A stretch of DNA of 64,000 nt from JAKAXS01 sp041940525 (GCA_041940525.1 JBGTSB010000002.1:76688-140687), one strand, 5' to 3'. Shown: positions 8,868 to 18,299, numbered from the stretch's first letter. The notes: a model not told the origin generated them from the letters alone. Program-made: numbers and translations.

Positions 8868-9470
8868 CTATGCTACGCTAGCCAACTCGATGCGGCCGTT
8901 CTTTAAAGCATGACCCCGGCCGATCCCAATAAACTCATGCGCGTGATCGACTGACTCAAACCAGCGGCGGCCAAAAGCCGTATCGATCTCGATCGACCCG
9001 TCGGTAAAGACAGAGTAGTCGCGGCCTTCCACTTGCCCGGTGTGGAGAACCGTTCTCGTTTGAATTCGAGCGGCCGGCTGTTTCACCGGAACCTGGACAG
9101 ACGAGGCTACGTCCGAGCCGGGATTGGACGCTGCGAGCAAGCCAAGCGCATCCAGCTCCGGCAATGCCGGCGTCGGCGGCGCGGGCTGCGACGTCGCCTT
9201 CAAGGCAATCTGCGCTAATTCGTTTTGGATGTGCGCACCAACCAGCACGGCTCCTACGAGCACAAGTGCCACGGCCGACATCAAGAACAAGCCAGCGATG
9301 GGCGAGATCAAACCAGCAAGCGAAAGCAGGCCAAGCAACCAGGCTCCTGCGCTCAAGTAGACCATCTTCTTTAGGGCAGCACGAATTCCACTTTCTTCCA
9401 GAACAGCAAATCCGGCGGCATCAGCGAGCCACCGGCAAAACCTTTCACTAAGTCCGATTAAGCTAGCCAT
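8868..9470 (-). CDS. flagellar-locus membrane protein, function unknown
   Basis: About 200 residues. Two adjacent hydrophobic segments (roughly residues 40-58 and 62-88 from the chosen start) are followed by a proline/alanine-rich linker and a C-terminal domain of about 70 residues with EGRDYSVFTDGSIEIDT and RRWFESVDHAHEFIG. The start at 9470 is preferred because AGGGCAAGG precedes its ATG; the frame upstream to 9500 uses a TTG. It overlaps the stop of the FliL-like gene. I cannot name it. A cytoplasmic domain tethered by a helical hairpin is the best description. Confidence 0.65.
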   Translation of the reverse strand: MASLIGLSERFCRWLADAAGFAVLEESGIRAALKKMVYLSAGAWLLGLLSLAGLISPIAGLFLMSAVALVLVGAVLVGAHIQNELAQIALKATSQPAPPTPALPELDALGLLAASNPGSDVASSVQVPVKQPAARIQTRTVLHTGQVEGRDYSVFTDGSIEIDTAFGRRWFESVDHAHEFIGIGRGHALKNGRIELASVA

Positions 9471-9945
9471 CCTTGCCCTGGCCCCCACGCACCCTTTCAA
9501 CGGGAACGTAATTCAAGTCACTAAACAGCACGTCATGGACGAACTGCGATCCAAATCTCTTATTCACGTTGGCCTTTATTGTATTCGCCAACGCGTCGAT
9601 GTTCTGTTTCTTCACACGCCTGAAATTGACCGCTTCGCCTTCGTAGATGGTACGAAAAGCTTCATCGACTATAAAAGAGTCGGGCTTGATTGCCAGCTTC
9701 TCCAGCGTTTCTTTTTCAACTGTGAACGACAATCGAGCCGTCACATAACCTTGAATGCCGCCGTCCACGATCATCGGAACATTGACAGGGCGGACTTCCA
9801 CTTCAGTCAGGTCGCCGAGAAGCACACCCTCGCCAGGTTCGCCCTCTTTGATCTCATCGCCACCACCAAGGAAAGTCGCACCGGCCCAAGTCGCAGCCAG
9901 CGTCACAGCACAGATCCAGAACCCAAGTGCAACAACCTTGATCAC
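9463..9945 (-). CDS. FliL-like membrane-anchored protein
   Basis: A 160-residue protein with one N-terminal membrane helix (residues 4-26) and a predicted periplasmic domain. The layout, and the pattern of an early 'vpmivdggiqgYv' strand followed by helices ending VNKRFGSQFVHDVLFSDLNY, resembles FliL, the stator-associated SPFH-like ring protein. Similarity is structural in feel rather than a strong sequence match, so a separate uncharacterised family is possible. The start overlaps the stop of the FlgN-like gene by four bases, so it is translated with that accessory group. Confidence 0.6.
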   Translation of the reverse strand: MIKVVALGFWICAVTLAATWAGATFLGGGDEIKEGEPGEGVLLGDLTEVEVRPVNVPMIVDGGIQGYVTARLSFTVEKETLEKLAIKPDSFIVDEAFRTIYEGEAVNFRRVKKQNIDALANTIKANVNKRFGSQFVHDVLFSDLNYVPVERVRGGQGKDG

Positions 9946-10343
9946 GGCATATTCCCGTTGCGGCGAATCCCATTGGTGTAAGTGCCGTCCGATTCAGAAT
10001 CGCGAATCTGATCAGCCAACATCAACGCAACTTCTTGAACAGCATCCAGGTGCATCTTCAGCGTTTTGCGATTGAGATCCAGCTTTTGGCGGAGCCCGCC
10101 GAGTCTCGCCTTCATCGCCTCCGACGGCTCGAGACCGGCATGTGACTTCGTCGCACGATCTAGTTCGACAAGCACCTGCGCCTTGCGATTGTTGAAGCTT
10201 CTCAGGTCATCGGCTGTCGCTTTGCGCAGCGAAGCCGTTTCTTCTTCAACAAGCAGCTCAAGACGCTCTACAGCGTGACCGAGTGCGAAGTCGAGCTGCC
10301 CTGGTCGGTTATCGGCTGTCATTGTCATCATTCCAATCAACAC
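9942..10343 (-). CDS. FlgN-like flagellar export chaperone (putative)
   Basis: A 126-133 residue, almost wholly helical, charged protein with no signal peptide. The segments HAVERLELLVEEETASLRK and FNNRKAQVLVELDRATKS, with later LRQKLDLNRKTLKMHLDAVQ, fit the FlgN family, which chaperones FlgK and FlgL to the export gate. The start is uncertain: GTG at 10343 or ATGs at 10331, 10328 or 10322. It lies between the flgJ-like and fliL-like genes. The assignment rests on size, coiled-coil character and position. Confidence 0.55.
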   Translation of the reverse strand: MLIGMMTMTADNRPGQLDFALGHAVERLELLVEEETASLRKATADDLRSFNNRKAQVLVELDRATKSHAGLEPSEAMKARLGGLRQKLDLNRKTLKMHLDAVQEVALMLADQIRDSESDGTYTNGIRRNGNMP

Positions 10344-10390
10344 CTAGAAATCTTGAGGTCATCGGCGAGAGCTTCTCAATATGTACTCAC

Positions 10391-10894
10391 TTAGATCCCA
10401 GACTTTTTCGCTGCCGCGGCCAAATCACCGCCCGCATGCAATGCCGCGGCGGCACCCGCACCGTCAGCACCAGTTTTCAGCTGCCACTCGAGCAGGGACT
10501 GGGCAACATTGCCCGGCCCGGGCGTGTTGTTCGTTTCAGCGGCAGATTCGTCGGAAGACTGAACTGTGCTGCCCGCCGCACCTGGACCAATCAGCTTGCC
10601 AATACCGATGCCGCCAGCCTGCGCGACTTGCATCGCAATCTTCTCAGCGAGCATCGATTTCCAAACTTCACCAGCCGTGCCCTCGCCAAAAACGGACGAG
10701 GCTTCCTTAGGCATGATCGATTGAATGAAACTTTGCAGGACAAACGCTTCAAATTGCTCATAGGCCGTCGCTTTGTTCTCAACCCGGCCGCTCACGACGC
10801 GCACCTGGGCCTCTTGCGCCGTCTGGACAGGAACGGCCACTTCAGCCTCAGTTTTTTGTATTGCGTCTACCGTCAAGGCGATCACCGGGTTCAT
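10391..10894 (-). CDS. flgJ: rod-binding protein, short FlgJ
   Basis: The 167-residue product matches the rod-cap N-terminal domain of FlgJ: YEQFEAFVLQSFIQSIMPKE, then FGEGTAGEVWKSMLAEKIAM and AQAGGIGIGKLI. It lacks the C-terminal muramidase domain of enterobacterial FlgJ, as is common in alphaproteobacteria, so rod growth through peptidoglycan needs a separate hydrolase. The tail after residue 125 is low-complexity and alanine-rich. It lies 48 bases upstream of the FlgN-like gene. Confidence 0.85.
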   Translation of the reverse strand: MNPVIALTVDAIQKTEAEVAVPVQTAQEAQVRVVSGRVENKATAYEQFEAFVLQSFIQSIMPKEASSVFGEGTAGEVWKSMLAEKIAMQVAQAGGIGIGKLIGPGAAGSTVQSSDESAAETNNTPGPGNVAQSLLEWQLKTGADGAGAAAALHAGGDLAAAAKKSGI

Positions 10895-10926
10895 AAAAAA
10901 TCACCTTAGACAATGCTTTCGCGAGC

Positions 10927-11325
10927 TTATCGGAGGCTTGCGTCCTTGGGCCGGACAAACACATCTAGAATGTCATTGAGTTGCCTCTGCTCCTCCTCGA
11001 TCCTCTCTTCTTGAGCCTTCCTCTCGGCCAGGCGCTGCGCAGCTTTCTCGCGCCCGGCCTCGTCCCTCACGACAGCGGCCTGCTGCACAACCAACGCCTC
11101 TGCGTAACGCTCCTTGCTGGCCAGTGATTTCATGCGCACAGCCATCGTGTCCAGGAATAGGGCCTGCAAGGCGCCATCATTATTCATCGCCGAAACGAGC
11201 GCGACCTGCTCATCTTTGATGGCTTGGAGCCGCCCCTGCAGCGCTCCCAGTTTCGCCTCCTCGATCTTCCGTATCTGCTTTTGAACTGAGAGAATGCGCG
11301 CTGCGCTTTTTGCATCCTTGGCCAT
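10927..11325 (-). CDS. FliJ-like flagellar export coiled-coil protein
   Basis: A 132-residue highly charged protein predicted to be one long alpha-helical hairpin, with repeated E/K/R/Q/A-rich heptads throughout (for example REKAAQRLAERKAQEERIEE). FliJ, the stalk of the FliI ATPase, has this size and character and is poorly conserved in sequence. The gene lies three bases after fliR, so it is probably co-transcribed with the export-gate genes. Identity as FliJ is inference from form and place. Confidence 0.55.
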   Translation of the reverse strand: MAKDAKSAARILSVQKQIRKIEEAKLGALQGRLQAIKDEQVALVSAMNNDGALQALFLDTMAVRMKSLASKERYAEALVVQQAAVVRDEAGREKAAQRLAERKAQEERIEEEQRQLNDILDVFVRPKDASLR

Positions 11326-11328
11326 GAT

Positions 11329-12087
11329 CTAAAGCCCCTTCAACAGCCAAGTGGCAAAACCGTTGATGAAGATGTCCATCACCTCATCAATGAAGAAATA
11401 GACGAAAAGCAAGCCACCTCCGGCAACAAAGGGAATAGAAATAAAGTAGACCTGGATCTGCGGTGTCAGCTTGTTCAGCAACCCAAACATAAAGTTCATC
11501 GAGATCGAGAAAACAATAAATGGGCTGATGATCTGCAACCCCAACAGAAACGCGACCGATAAGGTCTGAGCCAGCTGAACCAAGCTCGGCTGCACCTGGA
11601 AACCATCTGAGACCGGCAGCACCGTGTACGACGCCACGAGGGCCTTGATCACTTCCAGATGCTGATCGGTGACAAAAAACAATAGGGTCGCCGTCACCAT
11701 CAAAATGTTCGCAAATGCGGGAGAAGGGTCGACAGAGTCGACCGAAGCCTGCGGCAGGCCACCAAGACTGAGAAACATGGCAAGCGCGGAAGCTGCAAAT
11801 TGCAACGCCAGAAAGAAATAGCGCCCCATCACGCCAATCATCGCACCAGTCAGCAACTCGGATATGATGTTCTTAAGGTTTTGCGAGTTCGTGGCCCCAC
11901 GTACCACGTCGGTTAAGCCGGGGAGCAAGAGCGGCGCCACGACAATCGTAACGCCAATAGCTATGAGAACGCGGATCTGCGCGCTGACACGCTCAGACGC
12001 AAAGCCTGGCATCACCATCAGGCAGCCGCCGATACGGCAAAAGACCAGGAAGGTCGCAAACACCACTTCTGAGAGCTGCGCGCTCAC
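11329..12087 (-). CDS. fliR: flagellar type III export gate protein FliR
   Basis: FliR is an inner-membrane core component of the export gate with FliP and FliQ. The 252 residues hold about six hydrophobic segments and the family features RIGGCLMVMPGFASERVSAQ near the N terminus and FALFMFSLG-like LAMFLSLGGLPQASVDS. It starts with GTG overlapping the flhA stop, so the two are coupled. Order flhA-fliR is typical for rhizobia. Confidence 0.95.
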   Translation of the reverse strand: MSAQLSEVVFATFLVFCRIGGCLMVMPGFASERVSAQIRVLIAIGVTIVVAPLLLPGLTDVVRGATNSQNLKNIISELLTGAMIGVMGRYFFLALQFAASALAMFLSLGGLPQASVDSVDPSPAFANILMVTATLLFFVTDQHLEVIKALVASYTVLPVSDGFQVQPSLVQLAQTLSVAFLLGLQIISPFIVFSISMNFMFGLLNKLTPQIQVYFISIPFVAGGGLLFVYFFIDEVMDIFINGFATWLLKGL

Positions 12088-14180
12088 GCAACCGTGCCAA
12101 GCGACTTAATCTGGACGCCACGCGCGATCTCCACATGACTGAGTACGGGCAGGGTCGCAAACAGCCGCTCAGTCACCATCCGCACATAAGGCCGGGCATC
12201 AGGTGCCGCCACCAAAACGAACTGGTGCCCTTGATCCATATGCTTGCGGATGACCTCACCAGCGTCATTGCCAAACTGCTCAAGTAGACGAGGATCGATA
12301 TCGAATTCGATCACATCGCCTTTGCCGTCGCGCTTAAGAGCCTGATGGAACGCCAAGTCCCACTTGTTGCCCAACCGCAGAACCTTCAACACCCCGCCAT
12401 CCGTCAGGTCTCCGCAGATTTGTTGAGACATGCGCATGCGCACGTGCTCGGCAATCTGTTCGGAGCGCCTGACATGCGGCGCGATCTCCGCGACAGCCTC
12501 AAGGATGAGGTTCAGGTTCCGCACAGAAATGCGCTCAGCAAGCAAGAGCTTCAGCACCGCCTGCAATCCGGAATAAGAAATCTGAGCGGGCACGATTTCA
12601 TCCAGTAGCCGCTTGTACTCCGGATCAAGACGGTCGAGCAGGTTGCGCATGTCCTTGTATGATAGTAGCTGCGCCAAGTTGTTGCGGATGACCTCCGCCA
12701 AATGCGTCAGAACCACGGAAATGTTATCAACCGGAGTGAAGCCCTCCTTCGCCAGCGTGCTGGCAAACATCTCCGGCATCCACATCGCCTTCATGCCAAA
12801 CGCCGGCTCACGCGTCTCTTCACCCGGCAAGCTCGGCTTTGGCCCTTCGCCGATAATCACCAAAAGCTCGCCAATCTTGATCTCGGAAGTGGCTGCAGTG
12901 GCCCCATGGATTTTGATCTGGTAGCTCTTCGGATCCACATTTACATCGTCCGAAAGCTTGATGTCCGGAATAACAAACCCGTATTGCTTCGCGAACTTCC
13001 GCCGCATCTTGGCCACGCGATGCCCGAGCTCGTTGCGCGAACGCAGGAACGAACCAGATATCTGCTTGCCAAGAGCCAGTTCAATCTCGACGATCCGCAA
13101 CGACTCTTTGACCGAGTTGCGATCCTCCTGATTAGCGGCCTCCCGCTGCTGTTCAAGCTGGAGCTGCTCCTCCGCCTCGGCCTGAGCAAGCTGTTTGGGA
13201 ATACTGTAAGCGAAGAAGCCGAGAACGGCGCCAAGCACTGCAAACGGCAGGAACGGCAAGCCAGGCGCCAAACCGAGAACGGCCATCACCATCGCCGCAA
13301 CCATAAGCGCGCGGGGATACTTGCCCAGCTGGCTGAAGACCGCTTTTTCCGCCGCACCGCGCGTGCCACCCTTCGAAACCAGAAGACCAGCGGCAAGCGA
13401 AACAATTAGCGCCGGGATCTGCGTCACCAGGCCATCGCCAACCGACAGTTTCACATAAACGTCCGCTGCTTCCGCCAGCGGCATACCATGACGGGTCGCA
13501 CCGATGATGATGCCGCCCAGCATATTGATGGCCGTGATAATCAGGCCGGCAATCGCGTCACCGCGAACGAATTTCGACGCACCGTCCATGGAACCGAAGA
13601 AGGAGCTTTCTTCCTCCAATTCGCGGCGGCGGCGCTGCGCTTCCTTGTCATCAATGACACCGGCGGACAGATCCGCATCAATCGCCATCTGCTTGCCGGG
13701 AATGGCATCCAACGTGAAGCGGGCGCCAACCTCGGCAATACGAGTCGCACCCTTGGTGATCACCAGAAAGTTCACGATCACCAGGATCAAGAACACAATG
13801 ACACCAATCACGAAGTCGCCGCTCATCACAAACTGCGCGAAGCCGGCGATGACGTTACCGGCCGCATCCGGCCCCTGTGCACCGTCGGCCAAAATCAGCC
13901 GCGTCGTCGCGATGTTCAGCGACAACCGCAACATCGTGGCAATCAGCAAGACAGTCGGAAAAGACGTAAAGTCGAGCGGCCGCTGAATCCACAGCGCCAC
14001 CATCAAGACCAGCACGGAGAAGGAAATCGAGATCGCCAACCCCATATCGATGAGGAACGCGGGCAGAGGCAAGAACAAGACGACAAGAATAAACACGATG
14101 CCGGCGGCAAAGCCGATATCCCGCATACCAGACGAATCCGATTTCAACAGGCTCGACGAAGAATCCGATGATGCTGCCAT
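12084..14180 (-). CDS. flhA: flagellar type III export gate protein FlhA
   Basis: FlhA forms the nonameric cytoplasmic ring and membrane channel of the exporter. About 698 residues: seven to eight membrane segments in the first 330, the FHIPEP-type loop (TKGATRIAEVGARFTLDAIP, GKQMAIDADLSAG) and a large C-terminal cytoplasmic domain. The start at 14180 is chosen for its GGGGGCGC leader; a GTG in frame lies 18 bases upstream. It overlaps fliR, and about 100 bases separate it from fliQ. Confidence 0.97.
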   Translation of the reverse strand: MAASSDSSSSLLKSDSSGMRDIGFAAGIVFILVVLFLPLPAFLIDMGLAISISFSVLVLMVALWIQRPLDFTSFPTVLLIATMLRLSLNIATTRLILADGAQGPDAAGNVIAGFAQFVMSGDFVIGVIVFLILVIVNFLVITKGATRIAEVGARFTLDAIPGKQMAIDADLSAGVIDDKEAQRRRRELEEESSFFGSMDGASKFVRGDAIAGLIITAINMLGGIIIGATRHGMPLAEAADVYVKLSVGDGLVTQIPALIVSLAAGLLVSKGGTRGAAEKAVFSQLGKYPRALMVAAMVMAVLGLAPGLPFLPFAVLGAVLGFFAYSIPKQLAQAEAEEQLQLEQQREAANQEDRNSVKESLRIVEIELALGKQISGSFLRSRNELGHRVAKMRRKFAKQYGFVIPDIKLSDDVNVDPKSYQIKIHGATAATSEIKIGELLVIIGEGPKPSLPGEETREPAFGMKAMWMPEMFASTLAKEGFTPVDNISVVLTHLAEVIRNNLAQLLSYKDMRNLLDRLDPEYKRLLDEIVPAQISYSGLQAVLKLLLAERISVRNLNLILEAVAEIAPHVRRSEQIAEHVRMRMSQQICGDLTDGGVLKVLRLGNKWDLAFHQALKRDGKGDVIEFDIDPRLLEQFGNDAGEVIRKHMDQGHQFVLVAAPDARPYVRMVTERLFATLPVLSHVEIARGVQIKSLGTVA

Positions 14181-14302
14181 GCGCCCCCGCTTCCGCACAC
14201 GAATCGATTACCGCGCGCGCCTGCCCGCAGTTTAACAATTCAGATTACGAGAGTTGACGACGAACCTTGCGCCAAGGTCGTCAAAGCGCCGTTTATTAAC
14301 AG

Positions 14303-14569
14303 CTAGAAGCCGGTTTGGATGCGGCTGTAGATTTCTTGCGAAAATGTATAGATCACGCTGCCCATAAACGGGGCAGCGACGGTGCAAACCAAGAAAACGG
14401 CCAGGATCTTCGGCACGAACGTGAGAGTCATTTCTTGAATCTGCGTCAGCGCCTGAAACAGCGCCACAGTAATTCCAACGATCATAGCTGTGAGCACGGG
14501 AGGCGCAGCGGCAACGATGACCGTCCAAATAGCCCCTTGAACGATCTCCAGCGCATCAACAGCATTCAT
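14303..14569 (-). CDS. fliQ: flagellar type III export gate protein FliQ
   Basis: FliQ is the two-helix membrane subunit of the export gate. The 88-residue product has two hydrophobic helices (about residues 12-38 and 52-75) and the conserved core ALFQALTQIQEMTLTFVPKI between them. It sits between flgD and flhA on the same strand, eight bases after flgD. fliP is not in the window. Confidence 0.94.
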   Translation of the reverse strand: MNAVDALEIVQGAIWTVIVAAAPPVLTAMIVGITVALFQALTQIQEMTLTFVPKILAVFLVCTVAAPFMGSVIYTFSQEIYSRIQTGF

Positions 14570-14577
14570 AGCCCACC

Positions 14578-14976
14578 TCAGGTAATGACGATGCCTGGGC
14601 CCAGCAGGACCTTCTGGCCATTCTCCAAATTGGCGACAGCACCATCCGAATAGACGCTAACCGACTCAACCTTGCCACTAGCCGTGCCGTCGGCCGTCGT
14701 CACAGTGCGTCCAATCACGCCATCAGCCTGATTCAGGTAAAAGGCTGACATCAAGGTATCGAGCTTGGCATTCATTTTCATGCCCTGCTCCACGTTGGAG
14801 AAGCTCGCTAGCTGCCCCATGTATTCGGTCGAATCCACCGGCTCGGTTGGATCCTGATTCTTCATCTGCGCTAACAGAAGCTGCAGAAAGGCTTGGTAGT
14901 CAAGCGAGTTCGAAGAAGCCGTCTCGGTTTGTTGCGATTGAGCCGCTGCAACAGCGTTTACATTCGTGACATCCAT
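14578..14976 (-). CDS. flgD: flagellar hook-capping protein FlgD
   Basis: FlgD caps the growing hook. The 132-residue form has the conserved hallmark FLQLLLAQMKNQDPTEPVDS (residues 31-50) and SFSNVEQGMKMNAKLD, then a short SH3-like tail ending LLGPGIVIT. It lacks the large Ig-like insert of enterobacterial FlgD, which is normal for Hyphomicrobiales. It overlaps flbT by one base. Confidence 0.94.
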   Translation of the reverse strand: MDVTNVNAVAAAQSQQTETASSNSLDYQAFLQLLLAQMKNQDPTEPVDSTEYMGQLASFSNVEQGMKMNAKLDTLMSAFYLNQADGVIGRTVTTADGTASGKVESVSVYSDGAVANLENGQKVLLGPGIVIT

Positions 14977-15401
14977 TAGACAGCCTCCAGATCCAAATCT
15001 ATCGCCGGTCCGTCCGCTTCAAGAATCTCTTGTTCAAGTGGGTAAAGCTGACGAATAATTTTTAGCGCTTCGAACGCCCGGCCCTCCGCCATGACATCCG
15101 CGATGTTCTGCAACCCCTGAATAACGTCCGGGTTGCTGAACGCCTGCATGAGCGCCGCATGCGTCCTGCTATACAAAGTGATGGCTTCAGCCGCGCCAGT
15201 TGGATTCATCAGAACCGACTGAATGATGAAATACAGCTGCCGCAAAGGCGTTGTTGTTTCATCCGCCTGAATCACATGGCTCTCTAGCAGGAACGACACG
15301 TCATTGAGCACCTCAAGCGACACCTTTCGATCGGCGCGAAGAACCGCGCCATTGACGAAAACCTTTTCGCCAGGCCGCAAAAAGATGCGCAGCGAGCTCA
15401 T
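14976..15401 (-). CDS. flbT: flagellin post-transcriptional regulator FlbT
   Basis: FlbT acts on flagellin mRNA stability or translation in alphaproteobacteria (repressor in Caulobacter, activator in Brucella). The 141 residues show the family pattern: RIFLRPGEKVFVNGAVLR, then TPLRQLYFIIQSVLMNP and a helical C-terminal half. It overlaps flaF by four bases and flgD by one, so the three are coupled. Confidence 0.95.
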   Translation of the reverse strand: MSSLRIFLRPGEKVFVNGAVLRADRKVSLEVLNDVSFLLESHVIQADETTTPLRQLYFIIQSVLMNPTGAAEAITLYSRTHAALMQAFSNPDVIQGLQNIADVMAEGRAFEALKIIRQLYPLEQEILEADGPAIDLDLEAV

Positions 15402-15745
15402 TTGAGCCCCTCCGCAATTGTCTTCGTGACGTCGATAATGCCCTTGTAATTGGTCGAGCGCTCAGAGCGGATCTCCTCAAGCTCGCGGAGCACCCACAAA
15501 CCGATAGAAACCAATTCCGCACGAAGTTTTTCGGGAAGCTGGTTCTCAGCCATTCCCAAGTCTTCGATCAGGATGCTCCAAAGCTTCAGCGTGAAATGAT
15601 TGGCATCAACTGCCTCACGTGAATTCGGGCCCGCGGCCTCTGCTTTCTCCAGCATATCGATCGAACGGTTCAGCGCCTCACGCTCGCGCGCGCGCATCTC
15701 CTTCGGATCGTCGTCCAATACCTCAGCGTATGAGAAATTGTACAT
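15398..15745 (-). CDS. flaF: flagellin biosynthesis regulator FlaF
   Basis: FlaF works against or with FlbT in controlling flagellin synthesis and secretion. The 115-residue product matches family length, with the conserved ALNRSIDMLEKAE near residue 27 and the segment WSILIEDLGMAENQLPEKLR. It has no membrane or signal sequence. It lies between flgL and flbT, the standard rhizobial position. Confidence 0.94.
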   Translation of the reverse strand: MYNFSYAEVLDDDPKEMRAREREALNRSIDMLEKAEAAGPNSREAVDANHFTLKLWSILIEDLGMAENQLPEKLRAELVSIGLWVLRELEEIRSERSTNYKGIIDVTKTIAEGLK

Positions 15746-15776
15746 TTGTGCCGTTCCTTTAGTCGCCTGTTAAATC

Positions 15777-16802
15777 CTATAGATAATCGAGAATATTGAG
15801 ACGCTGCAGTCGGCCGGTAATCGAGTAGGACAACTCTATCTGCTGTTCCAACGCCGTCAGCCGGACACTCGCCTCATTTACATCCACACCTTCCAAAACG
15901 TTTATTCGCGCCGTGATGATGTCTTGCTGAATCGACATCTTCTCGTTCGAATCATTGATGCGCTGTTGTGAAATACCCAACGTGCCTTGCATGGTGCCTA
16001 ACCCTCGCACCACACCGCCCATCACCGTCGTCGCCCGTTCCGCGACAACCTTCAAGGTCTCCGGCTGCAAGTCCGCTGCACTGAGGTCGGCCATCATCAC
16101 CGCCGCTTGCATCATGTTGCGGAACACCTGCTCGTTGGCGTTCGCCGACGTATCAATCATCTCCGAAGTCGAGATCCGGCTGCGAATGTTCGTATCCGAG
16201 GCGCTCGACCAATTGGCTGCCCAGTTGGGGTCCGCAAACAGCGTATCAAATGGACCCCCGTCGGCGAGGAAAGCTTCCATCGCCGCCGGTGTGATCGATT
16301 GAGGCGGCCCGAGAGCCGCGAACGCAGTCTGAACCGCCGTCTGCGCTGCGGTGCCGAAGTATTCAGTCACAGGCCGGACATCTGAATTGATGCCAGCGAA
16401 AATGAAGGCACCGTCAGCGGACGAGTTGAGTTTGTCGAGCAGCGCATTCAGCTGCCCCCGCGCATCATCCTGCACCAACCTGCCATCCGCAAAGTTGGAG
16501 CTATAGGTAATCGACGAATTATTGAGCTTGGTGCCAATTTCAACAATGTTGGACAGCGCTGCTTGGGTGATATCCAGCCGGACTTTCGCGACGTTGTTGC
16601 TATCTGTAATCGATTTTAATCGCGTAAGATCCTGACGGAAAGATACGACTTGCCCAGTCTTATAGCCAAGCGCCACCTCGACATCGGCATGACGCCCGGT
16701 GATCACTTCCTTGCTGGTGTTTGCCAGCCGCTCCTGGGATTTCACCAAGGTCAAGCGTGTGGCTTCCGACATCGCGCGTGTAGATATGAAGGTCGTTCTC
16801 AT
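15777..16802 (-). CDS. flgL: flagellar hook-filament junction protein FlgL
   Basis: FlgL is the second hook-filament junction protein. The 341 residues have flagellin-like ends: a helical N terminus with TLVKSQERLANTSKEVITGR and a C terminus with LTALEQQIELSYSITGRLQR, enclosing a variable middle. It starts two bases after the flgK stop and is followed by flaF. An unusually alanine-rich surface segment spans residues 150-190. Confidence 0.93.
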   Translation of the reverse strand: MRTTFISTRAMSEATRLTLVKSQERLANTSKEVITGRHADVEVALGYKTGQVVSFRQDLTRLKSITDSNNVAKVRLDITQAALSNIVEIGTKLNNSSITYSSNFADGRLVQDDARGQLNALLDKLNSSADGAFIFAGINSDVRPVTEYFGTAAQTAVQTAFAALGPPQSITPAAMEAFLADGGPFDTLFADPNWAANWSSASDTNIRSRISTSEMIDTSANANEQVFRNMMQAAVMMADLSAADLQPETLKVVAERATTVMGGVVRGLGTMQGTLGISQQRINDSNEKMSIQQDIITARINVLEGVDVNEASVRLTALEQQIELSYSITGRLQRLNILDYL

Positions 16803-16804
16803 TG

Positions 16805-18259
16805 CTACCTCGCTGCCGCCAGAAGTGAATCAAACATTTCATCAACTGTCGCGATCAACTTGGAAGACGCCTGATAGGCGCGTTCCAGCTCCAGCATCAC
16901 GAGATACTCTTCCTCAACGTTGATGCCGGTGACACGGTCGAGCCTGTCCGCCGCTGTTTCATAAACGACGCTGGAATAGTCATAGTGGTCTTGCGCGATT
17001 TCCCTCTGCGCCGACAACCAGCCATCCGAGTTAGCGGCAAACTGCAACACGTTGGTTGTCCCATCGAGCCCAGCGGCTGGATCAAAAGCCCGGTTCGCGG
17101 CCAGCTGATCACCAAACTCCAAGATGCGCGAATTGTATCCCGCGGCTCCGGTCGTATTGTAAAGATAAGCGGCCCCATTGATACCGCCGTCGCGGATCAA
17201 CGTCGGATCCGCTAGAACTGAAGGATGCACGGCAATCGTGCTGGCCATGCCAGGCACATGCGTTCCTGTCGCCGGCACGGCAGGCCCACCAAGATATGTG
17301 AACAAGCCAGCTGCCGGTGGATTGCCGCCACCAACCTGGTCAGTCTCGGCGAAGGACTCGATCAAGCCCCGCGCCACCTCGTCAAGCTGCTGCTGAAACT
17401 GGACAGCCGAGACATCGCGAAGTTGAATGAGACCCGCAAGCCGGCCGGTTGTAATTGGCATGATGGCGTTTGGGCCAGTGATTGGAATGCCATCCACCAA
17501 AATCGGGCTGGCCGTTGTCGTAGCGCTAATCCCGCCTGTAGCCTGGAAGTTAAGCAGCTTGGCCTTCTTGTCGAAGATCGTGACACCGCCATCAGTGCGA
17601 ATGGCCAAATCGTTGTTCTCGCGCAGCTCCGTGCGAATACCGAACTCCTCGGACAATTGCTTTACAATCCGGTCGCGTTCATCCAGCTGATCCGTCACGT
17701 CGCGCCCAGTCTGAGTACCGCGAACAATCTCATCATTCAGCGGCTCCAGACGGGTCAGCAGATCGTTGATCTTGATCACCGAGTTGGCGATGTCCGTATC
17801 CGCATCCTGCCGGACGGTCTGGACCTCATGACTAGCAGACCGCAAACCATCGGCCAGATCCCGAGCCACCAACATCACATCGTTAGCCCGCGTCAGGTCA
17901 TGTGCGCCTTCGGAATAAAACTGGAGCGACTGCTCCAGTTTCTGAATCAAAGCCGCCGGCGAGGACTCCAGCTCTGGATCACCGACCACGTTACCGAGCT
18001 GAGCCAGCCCATCGACCAACACGCGGTCGCGCCCGGCATTCGAAGTCGAGAGGATCGTCTTGGCGAAGAGGAGCTCGTTTTCCGAGCGTACGGGTGTCGA
18101 CACCAGCACACCACCAATTGAATTGGTGACATACTGCGACACCTTGCGAGTCGCACCCGCTTCACCGGCGCGCGCAACGTTGCGCGACACCGTGTTCATA
18201 TATTCTGCCGTTGCCGAAAGATGAGATCGGGCAACATCGAGGCTGCGCGTAAGCGACAT
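16805..18259 (-). CDS. flgK: flagellar hook-filament junction protein FlgK
   Basis: FlgK (HAP1) joins hook to FlgL. The 484 residues carry the conserved N terminus (SLTRSLDVARSHLSATAEYM, with the rod-like motif SRNVARAGEAG), a central segment with LLTRLEPLNDEIVRGTQTGRD-like helices, and the C-terminal VNVEEEY-type motif GINVEEEYLVMLELERAYQ. It is followed at two bases by flgL and preceded by flgE at 40 bases. Confidence 0.94.
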   Translation of the reverse strand: MSLTRSLDVARSHLSATAEYMNTVSRNVARAGEAGATRKVSQYVTNSIGGVLVSTPVRSENELLFAKTILSTSNAGRDRVLVDGLAQLGNVVGDPELESSPAALIQKLEQSLQFYSEGAHDLTRANDVMLVARDLADGLRSASHEVQTVRQDADTDIANSVIKINDLLTRLEPLNDEIVRGTQTGRDVTDQLDERDRIVKQLSEEFGIRTELRENNDLAIRTDGGVTIFDKKAKLLNFQATGGISATTTASPILVDGIPITGPNAIMPITTGRLAGLIQLRDVSAVQFQQQLDEVARGLIESFAETDQVGGGNPPAAGLFTYLGGPAVPATGTHVPGMASTIAVHPSVLADPTLIRDGGINGAAYLYNTTGAAGYNSRILEFGDQLAANRAFDPAAGLDGTTNVLQFAANSDGWLSAQREIAQDHYDYSSVVYETAADRLDRVTGINVEEEYLVMLELERAYQASSKLIATVDEMFDSLLAAAR

Positions 18260-18299
18260 AGATAGTGACCTCTAAAAACCCGAACTCACCGCCCGGGCG

